From positions 310,001-374,000 of the forward strand of contig NZ_VTTM01000002.1 in NCBI RefSeq assembly GCF_008364795.1: 64,000 bases of DNA, in the 5' to 3' direction. The translations under genes and the position numbers were made by a program. This document shows, one piece after another, positions 39,293-47,259 of the stretch. The notes under the pieces are model-generated. The model ran no database searches, was not told where the DNA came from, and saw nothing but the letters and a program-made list of their open reading frames with translations. This stretch comes from Azospirillum oryzae (lineage in GTDB: Bacteria; Pseudomonadota; Alphaproteobacteria; Azospirillales; Azospirillaceae). The number at the start of each line of letters is the position of its first letter. Within the stretch, counting starts at the first letter, position 1.

Positions 39293-40603
39293 GTGCCTCG
39301 CATCCTGCCGCTGTTGTGCCTCGTCCTGCTGTTGCTCACCGGGTGCGGCGTCGATGCCGACCAGGACGCGCTGTGCCGGAAGCTGATCCCGGCCTTCGAC
39401 GATGGACCCGTCACCGACCTGTCCACCCGCTCATACGCCGAGGACAAGCGGGTGCTGCGTGTCGATTACCGCAGCGGCGGGCAGGCGCATTGGATCGCCT
39501 GCCGCTTCGCCGGCACGTCGATGGAGGAGGGGCGGCGCACCCTGGCGGCGGTCGCCACCGACCGCAGCGGCTGGCTGACCGGGATCCGTTTCGCCATGCT
39601 GCAGCAATGGCTGCGCATCAGGCCGCCGCGCGATGCCGTCGGCGGCGTGGTGGAGGTGGAACGGGCGCCGCCGACGCGCTGGACGCCCGTCCTGTTCCTG
39701 CTCCAGCAAATCATCAATGCCGCCACCGTCGCCTGCGTCTATGGGCTGCTGGCGCTGGGCTACACCCTGGTCTACGCCATCCTCGGCCAGATCAATCTGG
39801 CGATGGGCGAACTGACGATGCTGGGCGCCATGCTGACGGCGATGGCGGCGGCCGGTCTGGGCATGGCCGGCTGGGCGACCTGGCCGCCGGCCCTGCTGGG
39901 CGTTCTGGTGCTGGTGATGGGCTTTACCGCGGTGCAGGGCTGGACGATGGACCGGCTTGTCTTTCGCCGCCTGCGCGGGGTGCGCAGCCACACGCCGCTG
40001 ATCGTCGCGGTGGGGCTGTCCATCGCCTATCAGGAGGGAGTGCGACTGCTGCATGGCGCGCGCGACTGGTGGCCGGCGCCGGTGCTGACCGGGCGTTTCG
40101 ACCTGCTGAGCGACGGGGCCTTCACCGTCACCGCGCTGACCGCGCAGCTGGCGATCCTGGCGCTGACCGGCGGTCTCTATGCCTTGCTATGGGGAATCAT
40201 GCAGCGCACCGCCTATGGGCGGGCGCATCGCGCCTGCACCGACGACATCGCGGCGGCGGAGCTGGTGGGGGTGGACGTCAACCGCACGGTGGCGGCGACC
40301 TTCGCCATCGGCGGCGGACTGGCCGCGGCGGCGGGGGCGGTGATCGCGCTGTATTATGGCGGGGTGAACTTCTTCACCGGCTACCTGATCGGCTTCAAGG
40401 CGCTGGCCGCGGCGGTGGTCGGCGGCATCGGTTCGGTGCCGGGGGCGATGCTGGGCGGCGCCCTGCTGGGGCTGGTGGAGACCTTCTGGTCGGCCTATTT
40501 CGCGCTCGCCTACAAGGACATCGTCGCGTTCGGGCTGCTGACGCTGTTCCTGATCTACCGGCCGCAGGGATTGATGGGGCAGGCGCGGGGAAGGGGCGAT
40601 TAG
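39293..40603 (+). CDS. LivH-type branched-chain amino acid permease with N-terminal lipoprotein-like domain
   Basis: A 436-residue fusion. Residues 1-18 form a lipoprotein signal (LLLTGC, with C18 at the lipobox), about 20-130 a soluble domain that I do not recognise, and from about 135 a standard LivH permease with GLLALGYTLVYAILGQINLAMGE, GVRSHTPLIVAVGLS, RACTDDIAAAELVGVDV, AVVGGIGSVPGAMLGGALLG and LIYRPQGLMG. Normal LivH lacks the first 130 residues. It starts with GTG at 39293. No LivM, LivF, LivG or binding-protein gene is adjacent. A long terminator hairpin follows. Confidence 0.87.
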   Translation: MPRILPLLCLVLLLLTGCGVDADQDALCRKLIPAFDDGPVTDLSTRSYAEDKRVLRVDYRSGGQAHWIACRFAGTSMEEGRRTLAAVATDRSGWLTGIRFAMLQQWLRIRPPRDAVGGVVEVERAPPTRWTPVLFLLQQIINAATVACVYGLLALGYTLVYAILGQINLAMGELTMLGAMLTAMAAAGLGMAGWATWPPALLGVLVLVMGFTAVQGWTMDRLVFRRLRGVRSHTPLIVAVGLSIAYQEGVRLLHGARDWWPAPVLTGRFDLLSDGAFTVTALTAQLAILALTGGLYALLWGIMQRTAYGRAHRACTDDIAAAELVGVDVNRTVAATFAIGGGLAAAAGAVIALYYGGVNFFTGYLIGFKALAAAVVGGIGSVPGAMLGGALLGLVETFWSAYFALAYKDIVAFGLLTLFLIYRPQGLMGQARGRGD

Positions 40604-40645
40604 GCTGGCGGTGCCGGCCGGCGACGCAGCCGGCACCGCCAGCCT
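40602..40645. terminator. Strong 17-bp hairpin between livH-like gene and tyrS
   Basis: Arms 40602-40618 and 40629-40645 are perfect 17-base reverse complements with a 10-base loop. The left arm begins inside the livH-like TAG stop codon, and the right arm ends 2 bases before the tyrS stop. It fills the whole gap between the convergent genes and should terminate or insulate both. Confidence 0.75.
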
Positions 40646-40647
40646 GT

Positions 40648-41916
40648 TCACCCCACCTTCACCAGCGCATGACGCTTCTTGCCGGCGCTGAGCTTGACCA
40701 CGCCGTCGGCGTTCAGGTCCGCCGCAGTCGCCTTCGCCGTCTCGTCGGCGATCGGCCCGTCGTTCAGCTTGGCCCCGCCGCCCTTGATGAGGCGACGCGC
40801 CTCGCCCTTCGACGCCGCCAGACCGGCCGACACCAGAAGGTCAACCACCGGCAGGCCGGCCTCCAGATCGGCGCGGGAGACCTCGATGCTGGGCAGCCCC
40901 TCGGCCGCGGCGCCCTCCTCGAAGGCGCGGCGCGCGGTCTCGGCGGCCTCCAACGCGGCCTCCTCGCCATGGGCGAGCCTGGTCACCTCGTTGGCGAGGA
41001 TCTTCTTGGCCTCGTTGATCTCGGCGCCCTGCAGGCTTTCCAGCCGGGCGACCTCGTCCAGCGGCAGTTCGGTGTAGAGGCGCAGGAAGCGGCCGACGTC
41101 GGCATCCTCGGTGTTGCGCCAGTACTGCCAGAAATCATAGCTGCTGAGCTTGTCGGCGGTCAGCCACACCGCGCCGGCGGCCGTCTTGCCCATCTTGGCG
41201 CCGGAGGACGTGGTCAGCAGCGGCGTGGTCAGGCCGAACAGCTCCGCCCCATCGGTGCGGCGGCCGAGTTCGACGCCGTTGACGATGTTGCCCCACTGGT
41301 CCGACCCGCCCATCTGCAGCGTGCAGCCATAGCGCCGCTTCAGTTCCACGAAATCATAGGCCTGGAGGATCATGTAGTTGAATTCGAGGAAAGTCAGCGG
41401 CTGCTCGCGGTCCAGACGCAGCTTGACCGACTCGAAGCTCATCATCCGGTTGATGGTGAAATGCCGGCCGATGTCGCGCAGCAGCGGGATGTATTTCAGC
41501 TCGTCCAGCCAGTCGGCGTTGTTCGCCATCACCGCGTCGGTCGGCCCGTCCCCGAAGGTCAGGTAACGGCCGAAGATGCGCTTGATGCCAGCCATGTTGT
41601 TGCCGATGACCTCGTCGGTCAGCAGCTGGCGCGCCTCGTCCTTGCCCGACGGGTCGCCGATCTTGGTGGTGCCGCCACCCATCAGGACGATCGGCTTGTG
41701 GCCGGTCTTCTGCAGCCAGCGCAGCATCATGATCGGCAGCAGGCTGCCGACATGCAAGCTGTCGGCGGTGCAGTCGAAGCCGATATAGGCGACGATCGGC
41801 CCCTTCTGCGCCCGCTCGTCCAGCGTGGCGAGGTCGGTGCACTGATGGATGAACCCGCGCTCCTGAAGGGTGCGCAGGAACTCCGAGGCGGGGGCCGAGG
41901 GGGTGGTCGTCGTCAT
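40648..41916 (-). CDS. tyrS: Tyrosyl-tRNA synthetase
   Basis: Charges tRNA-Tyr with tyrosine (class I synthetase). The 422-residue protein has the HIGH-like motif in [10 protein letters not shown], the KMSKS counterpart in [13 protein letters not shown], tyrosine-binding [10 protein letters not shown] and [10 protein letters not shown], and a C-terminal S4 RNA-binding domain with [17 protein letters not shown]. Length is standard. It diverges from the bacterioferritin genes across 410 bases. Confidence 0.97.
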   Translation of the reverse strand: MTTTTPSAPASEFLRTLQERGFIHQCTDLATLDERAQKGPIVAYIGFDCTADSLHVGSLLPIMMLRWLQKTGHKPIVLMGGGTTKIGDPSGKDEARQLLTDEVIGNNMAGIKRIFGRYLTFGDGPTDAVMANNADWLDELKYIPLLRDIGRHFTINRMMSFESVKLRLDREQPLTFLEFNYMILQAYDFVELKRRYGCTLQMGGSDQWGNIVNGVELGRRTDGAELFGLTTPLLTTSSGAKMGKTAAGAVWLTADKLSSYDFWQYWRNTEDADVGRFLRLYTELPLDEVARLESLQGAEINEAKKILANEVTRLAHGEEAALEAAETARRAFEEGAAAEGLPSIEVSRADLEAGLPVVDLLVSAGLAASKGEARRLIKGGGAKLNDGPIADETAKATAADLNADGVVKLSAGKKRHALVKVG

Positions 41917-42152
41917 GGCCGCAATCCGGCTGTCGTTGAAATGAAGGGCGGGGCAGGGTCGCAGAATTCCCGCGGTCTGTTACCACGGAACGGCCCCTGC
42001 CTCAATGCGGCGGCCGGATCGGCGCCGGATCGGCGGGGCGGGAACCGACGCGGCTGCCCGCCTGTTCTCCGGCTCAAGCATCGCTGCACCGCCGCAAGTC
42101 AAATCCCACAAGTTATGCTGGGGAATTCCCCGGATTCCGTCCTTATCGCAAT

Positions 42153-42167
42153 TGATATTGATTCGCA
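42153..42167. promoter_or_regulatory. Second Fur-like box upstream of bacterioferritin genes
   Basis: TGATATTGATTCGCA agrees with the Fur 7-1-7 consensus TGATAATnATTATCA at 11 of 14 informative positions. It is 53 bases upstream of the better box, in the same AT-rich leader region. Weaker evidence than the palindrome at 42220. Confidence 0.4.
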
Positions 42168-42219
42168 AAACAGACATCACGCCCTGGCTGTATTTTGTGC
42201 ATCCCGCGACCGACCCAAA

Positions 42220-42234
42220 TGATAGTGACTATCA
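42220..42234. promoter_or_regulatory. Fur-like 7-1-7 palindrome upstream of bacterioferritin genes
   Basis: TGATAGTGACTATCA is a perfect 7-1-7 inverted repeat and differs from the Fur consensus TGATAATnATTATCA only at one symmetric pair. It lies 92 bases before the bacterioferritin start at 42327. Iron-responsive control of iron-storage genes makes this biologically sensible. Fur, Mur or another Fur-family protein could bind it. Confidence 0.65.
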
Positions 42235-42326
42235 ACTACATTTATGTTTCTGCGGGAGATTTTTATTGTGCGAGTCCTTCATCTGTGACAAGGTGCGTCA
42301 AATTGTCCATTTCGGAGCATTCCATC

Positions 42327-42809
42327 ATGCAAGGCGATCAAGGGGTCCTGGACCGTTTGAACAAGCTGCTCACCGGCGAGCTGAGCGCGGCCGACCAGTA
42401 TCTGTCCCACGCGCGCAGCATGGAGGACATGGGCCTCAAGGCGCTGAGCGAGCGCATCTCGCACGAGCGGATGGAAGAGCTGGAGCATGCCGACAAGCTG
42501 ATCCGCCGCATCCTGTTCCTGGAAGGCACGCCCGACGTCGCCAGCCGCGACCCGATTCACATCGGCAAGACCGTTCCGGAGATGATGCGGAACGACCTGA
42601 ACCTGGAATATGAGGTGGTGGCCGCCCTGAAGGAGGCAATCGCCTATTGCGAGCAGGTGAAGGATTACGACACCCGCCGTATCCTGCTGGAACTGCTGGT
42701 CGACACGGAAGAAGACCATGCGCATTGGCTGGAACAGCAGCTTGGCTTGATCGACATGCTCGGCGTGCAGAATTACCTGCAGTCGGCCATGGGCGGCTTC
42801 CCCACCTGA
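42327..42809 (+). CDS. bfr: Bacterioferritin subunit, ferroxidase-competent, lacking the haem methionine
   Basis: Iron-storage subunit of 160 residues forming a four-helix bundle. The di-iron centre is intact: E18, E51, H54, E94 and the EEDH segment at 128-131. The residue at position 52, normally the haem-binding methionine, is leucine (EELEHAD). It therefore resembles the haem-poor Pseudomonas FtnA/BfrA type, including the [17 protein letters not shown] ending. ATG at 42327 follows GGAG. A sister gene with complementary residues starts 15 bases later, so the two probably co-assemble. Two Fur-like boxes lie upstream. Confidence 0.93.
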   Translation: MQGDQGVLDRLNKLLTGELSAADQYLSHARSMEDMGLKALSERISHERMEELEHADKLIRRILFLEGTPDVASRDPIHIGKTVPEMMRNDLNLEYEVVAALKEAIAYCEQVKDYDTRRILLELLVDTEEDHAHWLEQQLGLIDMLGVQNYLQSAMGGFPT

Positions 42810-42823
42810 GCGGAGGACGGATC

Positions 42824-43303
42824 ATGAAAGGCAACAGCGACGTCATCGCCCAGCTTCAGATCGTCCTGAAGGACCAGCTGACGCAGATCAACCAGTATTT
42901 CCTGCACGCCCGCATGCTGAAGAACTGGGGCGTCAAGGCCCTGGGCAAGTGGGAGTATCACGCCTCCATCGAGGTGATGAAGAGCGCGGACGAGATCATC
43001 GAACGCATCCTGTTCATCGAGGCGATCCCCAACCTCCAGGATCTCGGCAAGCTGCACATCGGCGAGGATGTGCCGGAGATCCTCTCCAGCGACCTCGCCG
43101 CCGAGCGCGAGGCCCGCGACCGCATCGCCAACGCCATCGCCGTGTGCGAGGAAAAGGCCGACTACGTGTCGCGCGACGAGCTGTCCGAACTGCTGGAAGA
43201 GTCGGAAGAGCGCATCGACTATCTGGAAACCCAGCTGAGCCTGATCGACGACATCGGCCTGCCGAACTACATCCAGTCGGCGATGGGCGAGTTCAAGGAC
43301 TGA
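42824..43303 (+). CDS. bfr: Bacterioferritin subunit, haem-binding, ferroxidase-deficient
   Basis: A 159-residue bacterioferritin that keeps the haem methionine M52 (EVMKSAD) but has lost ferroxidase ligands: Q18 for glutamate ([11 protein letters not shown]), V51 for glutamate, S54 for histidine, and arginine where the last histidine is expected (SEERIDYLE). E94 is kept. GGAGG lies before the ATG. The pair with the preceding gene fits a heteropolymeric shell, with iron oxidation in one subunit and haem-mediated electron transfer in the other, as reported for two-subunit bacterioferritins of other bacteria (from memory). Confidence 0.93.
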   Translation: MKGNSDVIAQLQIVLKDQLTQINQYFLHARMLKNWGVKALGKWEYHASIEVMKSADEIIERILFIEAIPNLQDLGKLHIGEDVPEILSSDLAAEREARDRIANAIAVCEEKADYVSRDELSELLEESEERIDYLETQLSLIDDIGLPNYIQSAMGEFKD

Positions 43304-43335
43304 GTGGGATTGGGGGGCGAGAGCAGCTTGCCCCC

Positions 43336-43995
43336 TCAAACCCGCCCCAGAATCTCCTCCGCCAGCGCCTGCATCTCCGCCGCCGCCTGGGTCTTGCGTG
43401 CGGACTCCGTCACCGACAGGCCGGTCATCAGCGTGCCGGCATAGGCGGTGCGGTTGCCGACCTGAGCCGTCGCCAGATCCACCGCCGGCGGATCGACCAG
43501 TTCATGCACCTTGGCGATCAGTTCGTCGGCGATGCGGGCGCGCGGCGGCACGCGGTTCAGCACCAGCAGCAGCCGGCGCTTCTCCTGCGCCGCCAGATCG
43601 ATGGTCGGATGCACCGCCCACAGGTCCATCGGGCTCGGCTGCACCGGGGCGATCACCAGCGTGGCGGCACGGACTGCGATGCGCGCCTCCGTCTGGGCGT
43701 GCGGCGGGCTGTCGATCACCACGATGTCGTGGGCACGCGCAAGCTTCTCCACCTCGGCCTGGGTGCGCCAGCCGGTGATCTGCACATGGGTGAAGCCGGG
43801 CTGCCCGCCGGTCGCCTCCGACCGCACGGCGTGCCAGCGGGTCAGGCTGCCCTGCGGGTCGATGTCGACGGTGGCGACGCGGTATCCAAGCTGCGCCCAG
43901 GCGATGGCGAGGTGGGCCGCCAGCGTGGTCTTGCCGGCGCCGCCTTTCTGCTGCGCCACGGTGAAGACCTTGCCCGTCATGCCCGTACCCATCAT
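43336..43995 (-). CDS. ParA-family ATPase
   Basis: A 219-residue P-loop ATPase of the ParA/MinD superfamily. It has the deviant Walker A QQKGGAGKTTLAAHLAIAW, the Walker A' aspartate in VATVDIDPQGSLTRW and the switch segment VVIDSPPHAQTEARIAVRAA. No ParB or centromere-like site adjoins, so it is an orphan ParA that may position a protein complex or another cellular cargo rather than DNA (inference). Two ATGs at 43990-43995 and one at 43980 are all possible starts. Confidence 0.88.
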   Translation of the reverse strand: MMGTGMTGKVFTVAQQKGGAGKTTLAAHLAIAWAQLGYRVATVDIDPQGSLTRWHAVRSEATGGQPGFTHVQITGWRTQAEVEKLARAHDIVVIDSPPHAQTEARIAVRAATLVIAPVQPSPMDLWAVHPTIDLAAQEKRRLLLVLNRVPPRARIADELIAKVHELVDPPAVDLATAQVGNRTAYAGTLMTGLSVTESARKTQAAAEMQALAEEILGRV

Positions 43996-44094
43996 GTTGT
44001 GTTCGGTGATTGCGCACTCCCCTCATAACCTTGGGCATGGCACCGGTGCAACCGCGCGAATTGACACCAGCGCCGCTCGGGCTAGAAAGACGCC

Positions 44095-45090
44095 GTGACC
44101 GACCATTCCGCACCCGATACCGGTGAGAAGCGCCCGGCGCTGATCCCGGCCACCCCCGCCGGCATCGCCCGCGCGGCCGAACTGCTGCGCGCCGGCCGTC
44201 TGGTCGCCTTCCCGACCGAGACGGTCTATGGCCTGGGCGCCGACGCCACCGACGACCGCGCCGTGGCGGCCATCTTCGCCGCCAAGGGCCGGCCGCAGTT
44301 CAATCCGCTGATCGTCCATGTGCCCGATCTTGTCGCCGCCCATTCCTGGGGCCTGTTCGACGACCGCGCCCATGATCTGGCGACGCAGTTCTGGCCCGGT
44401 CCGCTGACCATGGTCGTGCCGCGCCCGGCCAACTCCGCCCTGTCGCTGCTGGTCAGCGCCGGGCTGGACAGCATCGCCATCCGCGTGCCCAACCACCCGG
44501 TGGCCCAGGCCATCCTGCGCGCCACCGGCAAGCCGATCGCCGCCCCCAGCGCCAACCGCTCCGGCGCCGTCAGCCCGACCACGCCGCACCATGTGCTGGA
44601 AAGCCTGGGCGACCGGGTCGACGCCATCGTCACCGGCGGCAAATGCATGGTCGGCCTCGAGTCCACCGTCATCGACCTGACCGGGCCGGAGGCGGTGCTG
44701 CTGCGCCCCGGCGCCGTGCTGCCCGACGAGATGGAACGGCTGATCGGCCCGGTCCGCCTGTCGGCCGGCGACCCGACCGCGCCGAAATCGCCTGGCCAGC
44801 TGGAAAGCCACTACGCCCCGAATGCGGCGGTGCGCCTCAACGCCTCTTCGGCGGAAGAGGACGAGGCGTTCCTAACCTTCGGCCCCGACCGCTTCGTCTT
44901 CGGCGGCGCCACCCGCCTGAACCTGAGCCTGGAAGGCGACCTGAACGAGGCGGCGGCCAACCTGTTCTCGCACCTGCGCAGCCTGGACCAGAGCGGGGCG
45001 AAGCGCATCGCCGTGATGCCGATCCCGGAGGTGGGGCTGGGCATGGCGATCAACGACCGCCTGCGCCGGGCGGCGGCACCGCGGGGATAA
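44095..45090 (+). CDS. tsaC: Sua5-type threonylcarbamoyl-AMP synthase
   Basis: Makes threonylcarbamoyl-AMP from threonine, bicarbonate and ATP for the t6A37 modification of ANN-decoding tRNAs. The 331-residue protein has the YrdC domain (about 20-210; GRLVAFPTETVYGLGADAT, KGRPQFNPLIVHV, SIAIRVPNHPVA, PIAAPSANRSG) plus the C-terminal Sua5 domain (about 225-325), so it is the long Sua5/TsaC2 form. GTG at 44095 is the start. Its 3' end overlaps the convergent LysR gene by 41 bases. Confidence 0.94.
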   Translation: MTDHSAPDTGEKRPALIPATPAGIARAAELLRAGRLVAFPTETVYGLGADATDDRAVAAIFAAKGRPQFNPLIVHVPDLVAAHSWGLFDDRAHDLATQFWPGPLTMVVPRPANSALSLLVSAGLDSIAIRVPNHPVAQAILRATGKPIAAPSANRSGAVSPTTPHHVLESLGDRVDAIVTGGKCMVGLESTVIDLTGPEAVLLRPGAVLPDEMERLIGPVRLSAGDPTAPKSPGQLESHYAPNAAVRLNASSAEEDEAFLTFGPDRFVFGGATRLNLSLEGDLNEAAANLFSHLRSLDQSGAKRIAVMPIPEVGLGMAINDRLRRAAAPRG

Positions 45091-46000
45091 GGGCGCCGCC
45101 GGCCTCCGCCCTGATCCAGCGGAGAAAGGCGGCCACCGCTGGCTTTTCCTCCGCCCCGCCCGGATAGACGAGGTGATAGGCGAGGCCGTTCGACAGACGT
45201 TGGTCGAACAGGACGATAAGCCGCCCCGCCGCGAGATCGTCCGCGGCAAAACGGTCCCGGACCAGCGCTATTCCCAATCCAGCCTTGGCAGCATCCATCA
45301 CCCCGTTGCCATCGGCAAAGACCGGCCCGCGATCCGCGCCCGCATCCGGCACGCCCGCGGCTCGGAACCAGAGCGCCCAGTCCCCGCGGTGCTCATCATG
45401 CAGAAGCCGGTGAGCCGCTGGCCCTCCTGCCGGATCGGCTGCCAGATCGGCCGGATGCCGAATCGGTGGTGCGGCACGCAGATAGTCGGGGCTGCACACC
45501 GGAACCAGTTCGTCGTCGATCAACCGCTCGGCACATAGGCCTTCGTAGGCGCCCAGCCCGTGACGTATTGCGACGTCGACGCGGTCCTGCGCGAAATCGA
45601 CGAGCCGGTTGGTGACCCCGATCCGTACGTCGATCCCTGGCGTGGCCGCCTCGAAACGCGGCAGACGCGGAACCAGCCATTGAACGGCGAAGGCCGGGGT
45701 GCAGGACAGTGTCAGTTCCGGCCTGCGAAGCCCCGCCGTGAGTTCCGCGGTCGCGTCCCGGATCAGGCGGAAGGCGGTCCGGATGGCCGCATGATAGGCC
45801 GCCCCCTCGACGGTCAAGGCGAGGCTGCGCTGCTTGCGTTCGAACAGCCGCAAGCCGAGCGCCGTTTCCAACTCCTTGACCTGGAGGCTGACCGCGCCCG
45901 GCGTGACGTTCAGCTCTCGTGCGGCAAGCGTCATGCTGAGGTGACGCGCGGTCGCTTCGAAGGCGCGCAGGCCGGAAAGCGGGGGCAAAGAAAGCGTCAT
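45050..46000 (-). CDS. LysR family transcriptional regulator, GcvA-like
   Basis: A 316-residue regulator with the GcvA-subgroup opening LPPLSGLRAFEATARHLSMT, helix-turn-helix AARELNVTPGAVSLQVKELE and LGLRLFERKQRSLALT, and a type 2 periplasmic-binding-like effector domain. It is divergent from the EamA transporter gene with 231 bases between starts, and probably regulates it (inference). A GATTT-AGA-AAATC inverted repeat lies immediately upstream of its ATG and may be an autoregulatory site. The 3' end overlaps the Sua5 gene. Confidence 0.92.
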   Translation of the reverse strand: MTLSLPPLSGLRAFEATARHLSMTLAARELNVTPGAVSLQVKELETALGLRLFERKQRSLALTVEGAAYHAAIRTAFRLIRDATAELTAGLRRPELTLSCTPAFAVQWLVPRLPRFEAATPGIDVRIGVTNRLVDFAQDRVDVAIRHGLGAYEGLCAERLIDDELVPVCSPDYLRAAPPIRHPADLAADPAGGPAAHRLLHDEHRGDWALWFRAAGVPDAGADRGPVFADGNGVMDAAKAGLGIALVRDRFAADDLAAGRLIVLFDQRLSNGLAYHLVYPGGAEEKPAVAAFLRWIRAEAGGALIPAVPPPGAGGR

Positions 46001-46013
46001 GATTTAGAAAATC
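46001..46013. promoter_or_regulatory. Inverted repeat next to the LysR start
   Basis: GATTT-AGA-AAATC is a 5-3-5 inverted repeat touching the LysR start codon, in an AT-rich gap (46001-46090) in front of the divergent transporter gene. It may be an autoregulatory operator, but LysR sites are degenerate and this is weak. Confidence 0.3.
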
Positions 46014-46231
46014 TCAATAGCATGCGGAGAAATGCTCGTTTGTCCAATATCAGGTCTGAACATTAATTTTAGCCCAGCTCGATTGAGCAGGAAAGGCCGG
46101 CCATGGCAATTCCACCGCAAGAAACGGATCGCCGCCGGCAGACACCGCCGTGCAGGATGCCGGAACCGGCATGTCCAGGCCCGGACACACATACACACGA
46201 ACATTCATAAGCCATCAATGGAGGCCGCCCG

Positions 46232-47191
46232 ATGACCGCACCAAACCAGAAGCGGATGGACCTGACCGACTGGAGCCTGCTGGTCGCGCTTTCGATCCTG
46301 TGGGGTGGGTCCTTCTTTTTCGTCGGCATCGCCGTGCGGGAATTGCCGCCGCTCACCATCGTCGCCATGCGGGTCGCGCTGGCGGCCCTGGCACTCGGCG
46401 GGCTGTTGCAGATCCTGGGACTGCCGATGCCGCGCGACCGCCGGACATGGATCGCTTTCTTCGGCATGGGGGCGTTGAACAACCTCGTTCCCTTCTGCCT
46501 GATCGTCTGGGGACAGACCCAGATCGCCAGCGGCGTCGCCTCGGTCCTCAACGCCACCACGCCGCTGTTCGGCGTGATGGTCGCGCATGTCCTGACCCGG
46601 GACGAGAAGATGACCGGCAACCGGCTGGCGGGAGTCCTCGTCGGCTTCGCCGGTGTGGCGGTGATGATCGGACCGTCGGCATTGGACGGGCTTGTCGGAG
46701 CCGGGCCGGGAAACGGGTTGCTGCCACAGCTCGCGGTGCTGGGCGCCGCCCTCTCCTATTCCTTCGCCGGCATCTTCGGCCGGCGATTCAAGAACATGGG
46801 CGTGTCGCCCCTGGTCACCGCGACGGGGCAGGTCACCGCCTCCACCCTGATGCTGGTGCCGGTGGCCCTGCTGGCCGATCGACCCTGGATCCTGCCCATG
46901 CCCAGCGCGACCGCTTGGGGAGCCATCATCGGCATCGCCCTGCTGTCCACCGCCCTGGCCTACGTCATCTTCTTCCGTGTCCTGGCTTCGGCCGGCGCGA
47001 CCAACCTGATGCTGGTCACGTTCCTGATCCCGGTCAGTGCCATCCTGCTGGGCGGCCTGTTTCTCGGCGAACGGCTGGCGGTCAGGCATGGGGTCGGGAT
47101 GGCGCTGATCGCCTGCGGCCTCGCCGCCATCGATGGAAGGTTGTTCGCACGCCTGGGACAACACAGATCCGCATCGGCCGCCAAGGGATAG
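46232..47191 (+). CDS. EamA/DMT family transporter
   Basis: A 319-residue inner-membrane protein with about ten hydrophobic helices arranged as two EamA repeats (about 15-150 and 165-300). Family marks are ILWGGSFFFVGIAVRELPPLT, GALNNLVPFCLIVWGQ, SGVASVLNATTPLFGVM and FLIPVSAILLGGLFLGERL. These proteins usually export amino acids or other small metabolites; the solute is unknown. It is paired with the divergent LysR gene. Confidence 0.92.
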   Translation: MTAPNQKRMDLTDWSLLVALSILWGGSFFFVGIAVRELPPLTIVAMRVALAALALGGLLQILGLPMPRDRRTWIAFFGMGALNNLVPFCLIVWGQTQIASGVASVLNATTPLFGVMVAHVLTRDEKMTGNRLAGVLVGFAGVAVMIGPSALDGLVGAGPGNGLLPQLAVLGAALSYSFAGIFGRRFKNMGVSPLVTATGQVTASTLMLVPVALLADRPWILPMPSATAWGAIIGIALLSTALAYVIFFRVLASAGATNLMLVTFLIPVSAILLGGLFLGERLAVRHGVGMALIACGLAAIDGRLFARLGQHRSASAAKG

Positions 47192-47259
47192 AAAATGCTC
47201 GGCGAAGACGTTAGAAGGGAACGATTGTAAGCCCCTTAACCTGCTTCGGACGCCTTGCC

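Larger units (their letters stand above)
41917..42326. other. Intergenic region tyrS / bacterioferritins
   Basis: A 410-base gap between divergent genes. The 42110-42310 half is AT-rich and contains the two Fur-like boxes listed separately. The part next to tyrS (41917-42110) is GC-rich with no recognisable element, T-box or RNA. No coding frame was supported. Confidence 0.5.

Noticed and set aside
39316..42222. A 968-codon plus-strand frame running across the livH-like gene, the terminator and tyrS
   Set aside because: It crosses a strong hairpin and two well-defined genes on both strands and has no recognisable domain.
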